Shown here piece after piece: positions 57,035-64,000 of a stretch of DNA of 64,000 nucleotides. The position numbers and the translations under genes were made by a program. Source of the DNA: Salimicrobium halophilum (GTDB lineage Bacteria; Bacillota; Bacilli; Bacillales; Halobacillaceae); contig NZ_FNEV01000002.1 in assembly GCF_900100295.1 (NCBI RefSeq), forward strand, positions 248,001 to 312,000, in the 5' to 3' direction. Below the pieces are notes generated by a model that saw nothing but the letters and a program-made list of their open reading frames with translations, did not search any database and was not told where the DNA came from. How positions within the stretch are numbered: the first letter of the stretch is position 1; every line of letters starts with the position of its first letter.

Positions 57035-58048
57035 ATGAAGGATATATGTGTGGATTTACTACAAATAAGAGATAGTTCTTTTGAAATCGGTGTTAGAACA
57101 GGAAGAGTGATTCAGAACCAACCAATAGTTCAGACGTTCAAATCTATAACAAAACCTGAAATTGATTATGACAATATGAAGTCGATCTACTCTTCGTTTG
57201 CTCCCCATTTGCTTGAAGAGCTGGATGGGTTAGCGCATAGTATCAATCTTCCTACAAGTAAGGCTGCAGCTTTGTTCAGTGGTTATGATGTTCCGAGGAC
57301 GGAAGCTATGGGCTGTTCGGCACTTCTGACAAAAGATTATTATGTCAGAAATTATGATTTCTCTCCTGCTTTCTATGATGGGATATTCAGCTTACTACAA
57401 CCTGAGAAATTTTTAGCTTCAGCAGGATATAATCTGCAGATCCTCGGAAGACATGATGGCGTGAATGAACAAGGTTTAGTAATAGGTCTGCACTTCGTGA
57501 GTAACGATGGGTACAGAAAAGGTGTATCCCCATGGATTTCTGTTCGAATGGTGTTAGATATGTGTTCTTCGGTCGAGGAAGCAACCTCTATGTTGAAAGA
57601 GATCCCTCACGCTGCTTGCTATAATTTCTCACTTGGAGATAGTCGAGGGAATATGGCTGTTGTAGAAGCTAGTCCAGAGAATATAATGGTAAGACGTGAT
57701 GACTTCTTAACCTGTGTAAATCATTTTCAAGATGATGATCTTAAAGATAAGAATCGTAATATAATTGATGGTTCCTTGGAGCGTAATAGCTATTTACACA
57801 ATCTTCGAGAAACCAACCTTACTCAGGAAGAAGCTTTCAACGAGTTTAAAAGTAAACAGTCGCCATTATTTTTCACTGACTATGACAACCTTTTCGGAAC
57901 GCTGCACACATTTTCTTATTCCTACCAAGACTCAAAGATTCTGACTGCCATAGCGCAAAGCAGTCAGACGTTAGAGGTGGATTTTAAGGAATGGGTGCAA
58001 GGCAAGAATATAAATGTACAGAGACTAAAGGGATCACTTGAGAACTGA
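57035..58048 (+). CDS. C45-family acyltransferase/peptidase (Ntn hydrolase)
   Basis: 337 aa, similar to acyl-CoA:6-aminopenicillanate acyltransferase-like and bile-salt-hydrolase-like Ntn enzymes. C94 in A-M-G-C-S-A-L is the presumptive nucleophile exposed by self-cleavage, followed by Y-Y-V-R-N-Y-D-F-S-P, G-R-H-D-G-V-N-E-Q-G-L-V-I-G-L and A-A-C-Y-N-F-S-L-G-D. Substrates of bacterial members are mostly unknown amides. ATG 57035 follows GATGAGG. The next gene starts 57 bp later. Confidence 0.82.
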   Translation: MKDICVDLLQIRDSSFEIGVRTGRVIQNQPIVQTFKSITKPEIDYDNMKSIYSSFAPHLLEELDGLAHSINLPTSKAAALFSGYDVPRTEAMGCSALLTKDYYVRNYDFSPAFYDGIFSLLQPEKFLASAGYNLQILGRHDGVNEQGLVIGLHFVSNDGYRKGVSPWISVRMVLDMCSSVEEATSMLKEIPHAACYNFSLGDSRGNMAVVEASPENIMVRRDDFLTCVNHFQDDDLKDKNRNIIDGSLERNSYLHNLRETNLTQEEAFNEFKSKQSPLFFTDYDNLFGTLHTFSYSYQDSKILTAIAQSSQTLEVDFKEWVQGKNINVQRLKGSLEN

Positions 58049-58105
58049 TGGTATCCTCGTCCTGTTTATAGGTACTGTATTTACTGAAAGAAAGAGGGAT
58101 GAACG

Positions 58106-58879
58106 ATGGGAATCGATTTCCATAGTAATAAAAACCGTTTTACTTACACCACCCGAACTGCAGACCCTTCCTGGAAAAAGAAGATAGCGCAACTTGTTCC
58201 CATTGGGAATGTTTCAATGGCTGCAGATATCGGATGCGGCGGAGGTATTTATACCAGAGCACTGGCGGATATGGGTGTGACATCCGTCATTGGCGTAGAT
58301 TTTTCTGAAGAGATCCTTGGAGGGGCAAGAGAAAACTGTGATGAGCCCCATATCTCCTTCTGCCATGGTAGTGCTTACGATACCGGGTTAAGTAGTAATA
58401 GTTTAGATCTAGTGCTTGAAAGAGCATTAATACACCACCTCGACGACTTACATAATTGCTTTGATGAAGCATATAGAGTACTAGAAAATAATGGGTGTTT
58501 TGTTGTGCAGGATCGGACACCTGAGGATTGTTTATTAAAAGGAAGTACCAGTCATATAAGGGGATACATGTTTGAATTATTTCCTGATTTAATCGATAAA
58601 GAGGTAAGGCGCAGGTATAGTAGCCAAGCCGTAGTCGAGACTTTGAAGAGTATAGGATTCAGAGAAATCGAGGAAGTGAAGTTGTGGGAAATTAGACAAG
58701 AGTATTCAAATAAGAATCAACTGCTGGAAGATCTAAGAGAGAGAACCGGGAAAAGTATTCTACATGAACTGAATGATAGGGAACTTGAGAAACTGATGAA
58801 TCATGTGGATCAGTCGCTTCCGAATAATGAAATTATAGTGGAGAAAGATAGATGGACCATTTGGAAAGTTGTAAAGTAA
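58106..58879 (+). CDS. Class I SAM-dependent methyltransferase
   Basis: 257 aa. Motif I is A-A-D-I-G-C-G-G-G-I-Y-T-R (near residue 39), motif II V-I-G-V-D-F-S-E-E-I-L, and motif IV L-D-L-V-L-E-R-A-L-I-H-H-L. The methyltransferase-11 type acts on small molecules. AAAGAGGGATG precedes ATG 58106. It may form an operon with the Ntn acyltransferase upstream. Confidence 0.83.
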   Translation: MGIDFHSNKNRFTYTTRTADPSWKKKIAQLVPIGNVSMAADIGCGGGIYTRALADMGVTSVIGVDFSEEILGGARENCDEPHISFCHGSAYDTGLSSNSLDLVLERALIHHLDDLHNCFDEAYRVLENNGCFVVQDRTPEDCLLKGSTSHIRGYMFELFPDLIDKEVRRRYSSQAVVETLKSIGFREIEEVKLWEIRQEYSNKNQLLEDLRERTGKSILHELNDRELEKLMNHVDQSLPNNEIIVEKDRWTIWKVVK

Positions 58880-58891
58880 CAACAGTTGTTA

Positions 58892-59016
58892 GTTGATTCA
58901 GATAAATACATAGGATTGAAAGTCGGTACTCATGTGATGAGTCATTGGAAAAGCACGAAAGAGTATTAAAATTACCACAGCCAGGAGCTGAACGAATAGA
59001 AATAACGACAGATTAG
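58892..59016 (+). pseudogene. Remnant of a second DUF3221-like gene, truncated and frameshifted
   Basis: The frame from 58892 reads V-D-S-D-K-Y-I-G-L-K-V-G-T-H-V-M-S-H-W-K-S-T-K-E and then stops. Shifting the frame near 58965 continues L-K-L-P-Q-P-G-A-E-R-I-E-I-T-T-D to TAG 59014-59016. This parallels the end of the intact protein at 56640-57008 (V-D-S-D-E-Y-I-D-L-V-V-G-T-K-A-M-V-Y-W...I-P-Q-R-E-A-Q-Q-I). The 5' part is missing. Confidence 0.7.
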
Positions 59017-59074
59017 AAAACAGCACGTTGGTTTCAATCAAAGACGAAGAATCGATAAATTAGGAGTGTTGGTT

Positions 59075-59710
59075 TTGGCTGTAGTAGGAATCTTAGGGAT
59101 GACACATGACGAAGAATTGCAGAAGAAATATAATTACCCCTTATCACTGGTAGAGGAGTTAATCACAGAATTTAATCCGGATGTGATTTGCGGTGAAGTA
59201 CATCCAGATAGTTGGAAGCTTTTTTTGAATGAAGGGGAACCTTGTGGAGTGCTCGGAGAAACGCAGAAGGAATATCCAAATTTGATTTACCCATTATGTG
59301 AAGCGAAAGACATCGAATTTGTTCCTGTAGATTGGTTCGAAGAGGACGTTTTTGAAGAGGAGCCTTTTGATAAATTCGATTATGAAACTCGGGAAAAGTT
59401 GGAGGATAAACGGAGTGAATGGAATGAGCAGCAACTTTCAACTTGGAATAAAGGTGAAATCCCACTGAACTCATCTGATTACGATAGAGTAACTAACGAT
59501 ATGTACAACTGGTTACACACTATTAATCCTGAAGTTCAAAATATCGTGTGGAAATCGAGACATTATATTATGCTTGCGAGGGTGAAGAAAACAATCGAAA
59601 AGTATCCTGGCAAGAGGATTCTATGTATCCATGGAGCTGACCATAATTACTGGTATCATGAATCATTGAAGGAAGTAGAAAACATTGAGTTAGTGTATCC
59701 TTTAAGATGA
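59075..59710 (+). CDS. TraB/TIKI-like stand-alone protein
   Basis: 211 aa. V-V-G-I-L-G-M-T-H-D-E-E-L at the start and V-I-C-G-E-V-H-P after about 35 residues, plus I-L-C-I-H-G-A-D-H-N-Y-W-Y near the end, match the G-x-x-H ... E ... G-x-x-H layout of TraB/ChaN/TIKI metalloprotease-like proteins. A cytosolic single-domain form. TTG 59075 is 8 bases from TAGGAG; the GTG at 59066 overlaps that site. Function unknown. Confidence 0.65.
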   Translation: MAVVGILGMTHDEELQKKYNYPLSLVEELITEFNPDVICGEVHPDSWKLFLNEGEPCGVLGETQKEYPNLIYPLCEAKDIEFVPVDWFEEDVFEEEPFDKFDYETREKLEDKRSEWNEQQLSTWNKGEIPLNSSDYDRVTNDMYNWLHTINPEVQNIVWKSRHYIMLARVKKTIEKYPGKRILCIHGADHNYWYHESLKEVENIELVYPLR

Positions 59711-59748
59711 TAATAGCAGAAGTGATTTAGATAGAGGGGAGTTAGTAA

Positions 59749-60108
59749 ATGGAGGATCAGGCAAAAGTGAAAGAAGAAATTTATTCTTTGGAATCGACTC
59801 TACTTAAGGGGGACATTCGCAAATCCGCAGGTAAGTTGGATGAGTTATTAGCGGAGGACTTCATCGAATACTCAAGCACCGGAGAGATCTATGATAAAGT
59901 AAACATTCTGGATCGTTTGCCAGCGGAAGACGATCCTGGAATAACGATGAGTGATTTTGAGGTTAAGCACCTTTCGCCAACTTCCGTATTGTCTACATTT
60001 AAGATATTCATTGAAAGCAAACAGAAACACTCTCTAAGGAGTTCTGTTTGGACATATGAAAATGGGAAATGGCGAATGACCTTTCACCAGGGGACGGTTA
60101 TGGATTAG
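59749..60108 (+). CDS. DUF4440/SnoaL-like protein
   Basis: 119 aa with the NTF2-like cone fold of DUF4440: an N-terminal helix (EEIYSLESTLLKGDIRKSAGKLDELL), A-E-D-F-I-E-Y-S-S-T-G-E-I-Y-D, and the final strands S-S-V-W-T-Y-E-N-G-K-W-R-M-T-F-H-Q-G. Small cytosolic protein; ligand unknown. GAGGGGAG precedes ATG 59749. Confidence 0.8.
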   Translation: MEDQAKVKEEIYSLESTLLKGDIRKSAGKLDELLAEDFIEYSSTGEIYDKVNILDRLPAEDDPGITMSDFEVKHLSPTSVLSTFKIFIESKQKHSLRSSVWTYENGKWRMTFHQGTVMD

Positions 60109-60143
60109 AGGGTGAACACGAAATAGCTTCGAGGAGTGTATTT

Positions 60144-60662
60144 ATGGAAACATGGGATGTTTATGACAAAGACAGAAACCCGACCGGGAAGCGGATGAAA
60201 CGTGGAGACGCCTTTGAGCAGGGAGCCTATCATGTGGTGATCCACGTATGTTTGTTTAATCCACGTGGTGAAATGTTGATCCAACAGCGGCAGCCGGAGA
60301 AAGAACATTGGAAGAACATGTGGGATGTTACGGTCGGAGGTAGTGCTATAGCAGGGGAAACCAGCCAACAAGCTGCAGAAAGAGAAGTGAAGGAAGAGAT
60401 CGGATACGATTTAAACCTGGGAAATATACGCCCTTCCCTGACCGTTAATTTTGAAAATGGATTCGATGATTATTACCTTTTGGAGAGTGATGTCAGTATC
60501 GCGGCTCTTAAAGTGCCCACAGAAGAAGTGATGCAGGTAAGGTGGGGATCACAAAGAGAGATTCTTGGTATGATAGAAGAGGGAACTTTCATTCCTTATC
60601 GTCCGTCGTTAATTGAAGTACTGTTTGATTTGAGAAATGACATGGGAGCTGTTCGTAAGTGA
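60144..60662 (+). CDS. NUDIX hydrolase of the IPP isomerase-like (YfcD) type
   Basis: 172 aa. E-T-W-D-V-Y-D-K-D-R-N-P-T-G-K at the start and the Nudix box at residues 66-88 (G-S-A-I-A-G-E-T-S-Q-Q-A-A-E-R-E-V-K-E-E then I-G-Y) match the YfcD/IDI-like branch. These are cytosolic pyrophosphohydrolases of uncertain substrate. ATG 60144 follows GAGGAG; the frame is open further upstream but overlaps the previous gene. Confidence 0.83.
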   Translation: METWDVYDKDRNPTGKRMKRGDAFEQGAYHVVIHVCLFNPRGEMLIQQRQPEKEHWKNMWDVTVGGSAIAGETSQQAAEREVKEEIGYDLNLGNIRPSLTVNFENGFDDYYLLESDVSIAALKVPTEEVMQVRWGSQREILGMIEEGTFIPYRPSLIEVLFDLRNDMGAVRK

Positions 60663-60673
60663 TTGTTCATGTG

Positions 60674-60705
60674 CAAAAAAAAGAAAGCCTCACATAATGG
60701 AGACT
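60674..60705 (-). terminator. Terminator of the second EamA gene
   Basis: On the minus strand AGTCTC (60705-60700) pairs with GAGGCT (60691-60686), followed by TTCTTTTTTTT. The stem overlaps the stop codon. Confidence 0.65.
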
Positions 60706-61616
60706 TCTTCCGCATATACGATAGGGCTTTCTTGAACTGGGGCAGGCTTCTTGAGACTCAGCACGACGACCGTAATCAAAATCAGTGCGATTCCGAGAAG
60801 CTGCACCAGCGTCAAATGATCTCCGATAAGCAGAAAGCCGAACAAAGAAGCGGTTACCGGTTCTACCATAGCTACCATGGAAGCCGTAGTCGGAGCGATC
60901 CACTTCATACCGATTACATACAGGATAAAGGAAACACCAGCTCCCTGAACGCCTAACAACAGAAACCACACGAGATCTCCAGAAGTCAAAACGCTTGAGA
61001 GTTCTCGAATGTCCGCTACGAGGAAAAGGATGAAACAAAAGGAAAAGAACGCAATCGTGAGCGTAGGTTGCGGCTTTCCGATAGAGGAAGCGTTTTTGAA
61101 CCCGAAGATGAATAGGGCATAGCATAGTCCCGCTGAAAGCCCGGATATCATCCCAAGAACACCGACGGATATCGAGTCAGTATTGTACGCTCCCGTAAGC
61201 ATGACGACCCCGATAAGCACACCGAAGATGCATCCCCACTTGAACCAGGTCGACCGTTCAATCCTTAATAGAAACGAAATGACGAGAACGAATACAGGTG
61301 CCGTATACATCAACGTTGAAGCGACGGCGACACCAGAAGCCTGGATCGTGAAAAAGTAAAAAGTGAAATTTCCGGCAACGCCGACACCCGCCAAAAAGGA
61401 CCAAAGATACAATTTTTTTGAGGAGGTCCGATTTTGTTTGAAGCGGATAAGAAACCATGTGAAAAAACATAGAAAACCGATAGCTCCGCGATAGAAGGAA
61501 ATTACGATAGGGTCCCACCCCTTATCCATCAAAATGTTCGCAATTCCTCCGCTGACACCCCAACATACCGCTGCAAGGATAACCAAGCATACCCCCACCG
61601 ATCTCATCGTGCGCAT
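60690..61616 (-). CDS. EamA-family (DMT) transporter, paralogue 2
   Basis: About 308 aa with ten membrane helices. It is strongly similar along its whole length to the exporter at 46319-47188 (for example W-G-V-S-G-G-I-A-N-I-L-M-D-K-G-W-D-P-I-V-I-S-F-Y and M-V-A-M-V-E-P-V-T-A-S-L-F-G), but it has a longer N-terminus and an added acidic C-terminal tail of about 15 residues. ATG 61616 is 5 bases from GGGAGG; 61619 and 61607 are alternatives. Substrate unknown. Confidence 0.83.
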   Translation of the reverse strand: MRTMRSVGVCLVILAAVCWGVSGGIANILMDKGWDPIVISFYRGAIGFLCFFTWFLIRFKQNRTSSKKLYLWSFLAGVGVAGNFTFYFFTIQASGVAVASTLMYTAPVFVLVISFLLRIERSTWFKWGCIFGVLIGVVMLTGAYNTDSISVGVLGMISGLSAGLCYALFIFGFKNASSIGKPQPTLTIAFFSFCFILFLVADIRELSSVLTSGDLVWFLLLGVQGAGVSFILYVIGMKWIAPTTASMVAMVEPVTASLFGFLLIGDHLTLVQLLGIALILITVVVLSLKKPAPVQESPIVYAEEVSIM

Positions 61617-61998
61617 CATGCCTCCCACTAAATAAAATCTTGCAAACTTCCATCGGAAATCAGTGTGGGCTTGTAACTCAATAGCTTTACCATGTTTCTT
61701 CTTTTCTTCTGTTTGGAAGGCACGGATGATAACTCAGTTGAATGTGAATAGTAGTAGGAAAGTGGGATTCGCATGGTAAGTATTAACAAATTTTATTAAA
61801 TTTTAGCAGGGAACTATCTGTATTTCAATCAAAAATTTTAGAAAAATTTTGATAATTTTTTAAGCGAAAATGGAAACGTTGAATCAGTGGGATTGACGAG
61901 AGTTAGAATTAAAACACTGGAAGGAGTAGTACGTGGAATGAATGGTTGCAAAGGGAGTTGTGTGATTTTTGTATGTCTCTTCTAAGAAGCGCAATAAG
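61617..61998. other. Gene-free AT-rich stretch
   Basis: About 380 bp between the exporter and the sortase terminator. It is rich in A/T with repeated AAATTTT blocks (61790-61860) and has no open frame with codon-like character. A 15-codon frame at 61940 with a distant AAGGAG was judged insufficient. No riboswitch or repeat recognised. Confidence 0.5.
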
Positions 61999-62048
61999 AA
62001 AAACCCTTGATACATAGGTAGCGATTCATCCTTAGTATCGAGGGTTTT
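61999..62048. terminator. Terminator of the sortase gene, bidirectional
   Basis: AAAACCCTTGATAC (62000-62013) pairs with GTATCGAGGGTTTT (62035-62048), 14 pairs with one wobble. Confidence 0.85.
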
Positions 62049-62057
62049 TGGATTTTG

Positions 62058-62687
62058 TTACTTTTTCAATTCTGTATAAACGACAAGTCTGTCTTCTCTT
62101 CCATTAATGGATTCGTTGAAATCTCCTTCGCAGGTAATGAGATTAAGGGCACTGCGATGGGAATACCCGAAAATGTCTTTGACCGGCGAATTCTTACGAT
62201 TGTAGACTTCTTTTCCTATGACTTCGAAAGTCAGTGTCTTGCCCTCTTTATCTTGGACGTGGATTTCGTCTCCAGCTTCAAGCTTGTGCAAGTCATAAAA
62301 AACCGCCGGATTGACGGTATCATCCACATGACCTGCGATGACAGAATTTCCGGCTGCTCCCGGTTTGGTCCCTGGCTCAAACCAGGCGACGTTTTCCATT
62401 CCATCTGGAACTCCCATACGTCCTTGTTCATCGACTCCTACATGTTCTATATCTGCCTCAACATTGATGGCAGGAATTGAGAGGATAGAGGGAGTGATCG
62501 CCTCCCGCTCATCTTTAATGATCGGTTCAGTATATTCCGTGCTCTTTTTCGTCACTGGTTGGATTTCTGTATTCTCTTCGGTCTGAGCTTGTGTTTTTTC
62601 ATTTTCTGCACTTTCCGTATCTTCACCGGATGAGCTCATACATCCACTCAGTATTACAAGTATTAGCAACAATAAATATTTGTACAT
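62058..62687 (-). CDS. Lipoprotein-type sortase (class D/F-like)
   Basis: 209 aa. The catalytic triad is visible: H120 in I-A-G-H-V-D-D, C186 in L-N-L-I-T-C-E-G (the T-L-x-T-C box) and R200 in R-E-D-R-L-V-V-Y. Instead of a plain membrane anchor it begins with a lipoprotein signal and lipobox L-S-G-C (C16), then an acidic Ser/Glu/Thr linker to residue 60. It is closest in layout to class F-like sortases. A possible substrate is the M-P-K-T-G protein at 51501. ATG 62687 is 9 bases from AGGAGG; TTG 62693 is the alternative. Confidence 0.85.
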   Translation of the reverse strand: MYKYLLLLILVILSGCMSSSGEDTESAENEKTQAQTEENTEIQPVTKKSTEYTEPIIKDEREAITPSILSIPAINVEADIEHVGVDEQGRMGVPDGMENVAWFEPGTKPGAAGNSVIAGHVDDTVNPAVFYDLHKLEAGDEIHVQDKEGKTLTFEVIGKEVYNRKNSPVKDIFGYSHRSALNLITCEGDFNESINGREDRLVVYTELKK

Positions 62688-62812
62688 CTGCAAGAGCCTC
62701 CTTTAAAAAGCATACGTAGGAGAAGCGTTGTTGGATCACATGAATTTTTGAAAAAGGTTCAGATGTGATTCAATGGGAAGAGAAGATATACAATCAAAAG
62801 GAGGGAGAGTAG

Positions 62813-63169
62813 ATGGAGGTGTCGCACATAAGAGAATTGATAAGGTTGAAAAAGAGGCGTCTGATACATATCAATATACTATTTCTCCTGCTGGTACCAT
62901 TGGCGACGTACGCAGGAAATCACATGAGTGGATTCAGGTTTGTCCTCTTGTTCACTATCATCGTCTGGATAGCCGCTGCTTACTATCTTTTCCTATATTT
63001 CACTGGCAAGAAAATAGGTTTGAATTCGTGGGTACGCCATGATGAATTGGAGCGATTTTACCAGGGGGAACGAAAGTGGAAGCGTAATAAGGTGAAAGAA
63101 ATAGTTTTCATTATTAGTCTTGCTGTTGCATTTACGATTTTTTATATAGTTTTTGAATTCGATTCGTGA
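62813..63169 (+). CDS. Membrane protein, unknown function
   Basis: 118 aa with four hydrophobic segments (about residues 18-33, 42-65, two in the middle and 97-114 at the end) and basic loops. GGAGGGAGAG precedes ATG 62813. No family recognised. Isolated between the sortase and a GNAT gene. Confidence 0.6.
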   Translation: MEVSHIRELIRLKKRRLIHINILFLLLVPLATYAGNHMSGFRFVLLFTIIVWIAAAYYLFLYFTGKKIGLNSWVRHDELERFYQGERKWKRNKVKEIVFIISLAVAFTIFYIVFEFDS

Positions 63170-63211
63170 AAACAGGGGAACGGCGTCGTATTGATTGGAG
63201 GTTGGATCGGA

Positions 63212-63280
63212 GTGAACCTCGGGGAACTGATGAGAATCGGCTGGCTGTCCAGTGAAGAGAAGAGCGATTCACCCGAATAA
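63212..63280 (+). CDS. Possible 22-aa peptide
   Basis: GTG 63212 opens a 22-codon frame (V-N-L-G-E-L-M-R-I-G-W-L...) ending TAA 63278-63280 inside a terminator stem. GGAGG lies about 10 bases upstream. It could be the end of a decayed gene. Weak evidence. Confidence 0.25.
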   Translation: MNLGELMRIGWLSSEEKSDSPE

Positions 63281-63297
63281 AAGGGAATTGCTCTTTT
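63261..63297. terminator. Rho-independent terminator
   Basis: AGAGCGATTC (63261-63270) pairs with GAATTGCTCT (63285-63294) with one wobble, followed by TTTTG. It also ends the minus-strand GNAT gene at 63301. Confidence 0.75.
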
Positions 63298-63300
63298 GTA

Positions 63301-63852
63301 TCATATTCTCTTCCATTGTGATCTTTTCAACGTCATATTGAGCGAATCAATCCAGTCCCCTTGATGCTCCAGGTCATCCTTGTCGACACTTGTTACGGTG
63401 AATCCCAAAGACTCGTACACATGTATTGCTCTCGGGTTGAAAGCAAAGACGCTTAGAGTGATAGCGTGTAGATCCGTTTCTCTGAACGCGTAATCCAGGA
63501 GTAGTTTTGACGCTTCCGTTCCAAGGCCACGGTTCCGTCCATCAGGTCCTATCAGGATACGGAAGTTCATGGAATGGGTTTGTTCGTCGTACAAATTGAG
63601 AACGACTTCGCCCACAAGCATACCTGTTTCCTTATCGATCACAGCAAGATCCAGGCGGTCCGTCTGACTATTTCTCGTCTGGTACCAGTCCTTTGATTTC
63701 TCCTCTTCGAATGTGTCATCACTTCCTGTGTATTTCAGGACGACCGGGTCTTTCAGACATTTCGCAATAGCCGGGAAATCTTTCTTAAAGTGGAAAGGAC
63801 GTAGTGCCACTTTACACCCTTTGATAGTTGGTTTGTGAGATAAGTCAATCAT
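63301..63852 (-). CDS. GNAT acetyltransferase, RimJ/RimL type
   Basis: 183 aa. V-A-L-R-P-F-H-F-K-K-D-F is strand 1, and N-F-R-I-L-I-G-P-D-G-R-N-R-G-L-G-T-E-A-S-K-L-L-L is motif A with the R-x-x-G-x-G/A loop, followed by N-P-R-A-I-H-V-Y-E-S-L-G-F as motif B. Acceptor unknown. ATG 63852 follows AAAGGAAG on the minus strand. Confidence 0.85.
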   Translation of the reverse strand: MIDLSHKPTIKGCKVALRPFHFKKDFPAIAKCLKDPVVLKYTGSDDTFEEEKSKDWYQTRNSQTDRLDLAVIDKETGMLVGEVVLNLYDEQTHSMNFRILIGPDGRNRGLGTEASKLLLDYAFRETDLHAITLSVFAFNPRAIHVYESLGFTVTSVDKDDLEHQGDWIDSLNMTLKRSQWKRI

Positions 63853-63934
63853 TGGATGAACTTCCTTTCCAGAATGATTTTTACAGTTTCCGTTTACTAT
63901 TGTACACTTTCCCTAACAAAAAGGAGAGAGAGAA

Positions 63935-64000
63935 TTGTATATAAGGTATTACAAAACAGAGGACTTCGAAGCGATCAATGGTTTGAATGAGAAAGAAGGC
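63935..64000 (+). CDS. GNAT acetyltransferase, N-terminal end (partial)
   Basis: TTG 63935, 7 bases after AAGGAGAG, opens a frame that runs off the window (22 codons visible). Y-I-R-Y-Y-K-T-E-D-F-E-A-I-N-G-L-N looks like strand 1 and helix 1 of a GNAT enzyme. Divergent from the GNAT gene on its left. Confidence 0.5.
   Translation, partial: MYIRYYKTEDFEAINGLNEKEG

Noticed and set aside
61871-61886. CcpA cre-like site TGGAAACGTTGAATCA
   Set aside because: Deviates from the consensus at three positions and is not placed near a promoter.
61940-61987. 15-codon Cys-containing peptide in the gap before the sortase terminator
   Set aside because: Ribosome site is 11 bases away and the frame is too short to distinguish from chance.

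Overview
The window reads as a stretch of chromosome from a low-to-mid GC Gram-positive spore-former of the Bacillaceae. The signs are strong AGGAGG-type ribosome sites, frequent TTG and GTG starts, rho-independent terminators with long T runs, a Spo0M homologue, a bacterial nitric oxide synthase, an AlaR/AlaT-type pair and many Bacillus-type small membrane proteins and lipoproteins. Many predicted proteins are acidic (a Glu/Gln/Asp-rich tail on the UPF0182 protein, an acidic secreted repeat protein, an acidic anti-sigma factor), which suggests a moderately halophilic genus such as Halobacillus or a relative. That genus-level statement is inference. No rRNA, tRNA, CRISPR, integrase, transposase or phage genes were seen.

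Layout. 0-7.2 kb is an array of small plus-strand genes: a lipoprotein, about ten membrane proteins under 130 aa, two GNAT acetyltransferases, an ANT(4')-like nucleotidyltransferase and a methyltransferase. A textbook sigma-W-type promoter stands before the second gene. 7.2-12.8 kb holds nos, a large UPF0182 membrane protein and an XRE regulator/membrane protein pair behind a 13-bp inverted repeat. 12.8-15 kb is an FMN reductase plus flavin monooxygenase unit divergent from an HxlR regulator. 15-25 kb carries housekeeping and accessory genes: phosphodiesterase, topB, acyl-CoA thioesterase, LysR regulator, a GH113-like lipid- or membrane-anchored glycosidase, rlmN, and a three-gene operon with two fluoride channel subunits. 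25-33.7 kb has a CNNM-type transporter, an acetyltransferase, a MerR/acyl-CoA ligase/acyl-CoA dehydrogenase operon, and the Lrp/aminotransferase pair.

33.7-46.3 kb is a second accessory array: kinase-like, lipoproteins, PspC, NUDIX, GNAT, VOC, beta-lactamase-fold and Gfo/Idh/MocA genes, with one gene broken by an in-frame stop. 46.3-53.7 kb contains an EamA exporter, a cupin gene with a structured leader, spo0M divergent from an ECF sigma/anti-sigma pair, an ABC ATPase, and a His-rich tandem-repeat surface protein with a sortase-type C-terminus whose ribosome site lies in a 10-bp hairpin. 53.7-64 kb holds an LVIVD-repeat secreted protein, further single genes, a decayed DUF3221 remnant, a second EamA exporter and a lipoprotein-type sortase.

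The least explained signal is a family of three intergenic elements of about 142 bp with imperfect terminal inverted repeats, each starting directly after a transcription terminator (22756-22898, 27668-27809, 27861-28002). The last two, with their terminators, form a 193-bp tandem duplication. I found no obviously new multi-gene defence or metabolic system.
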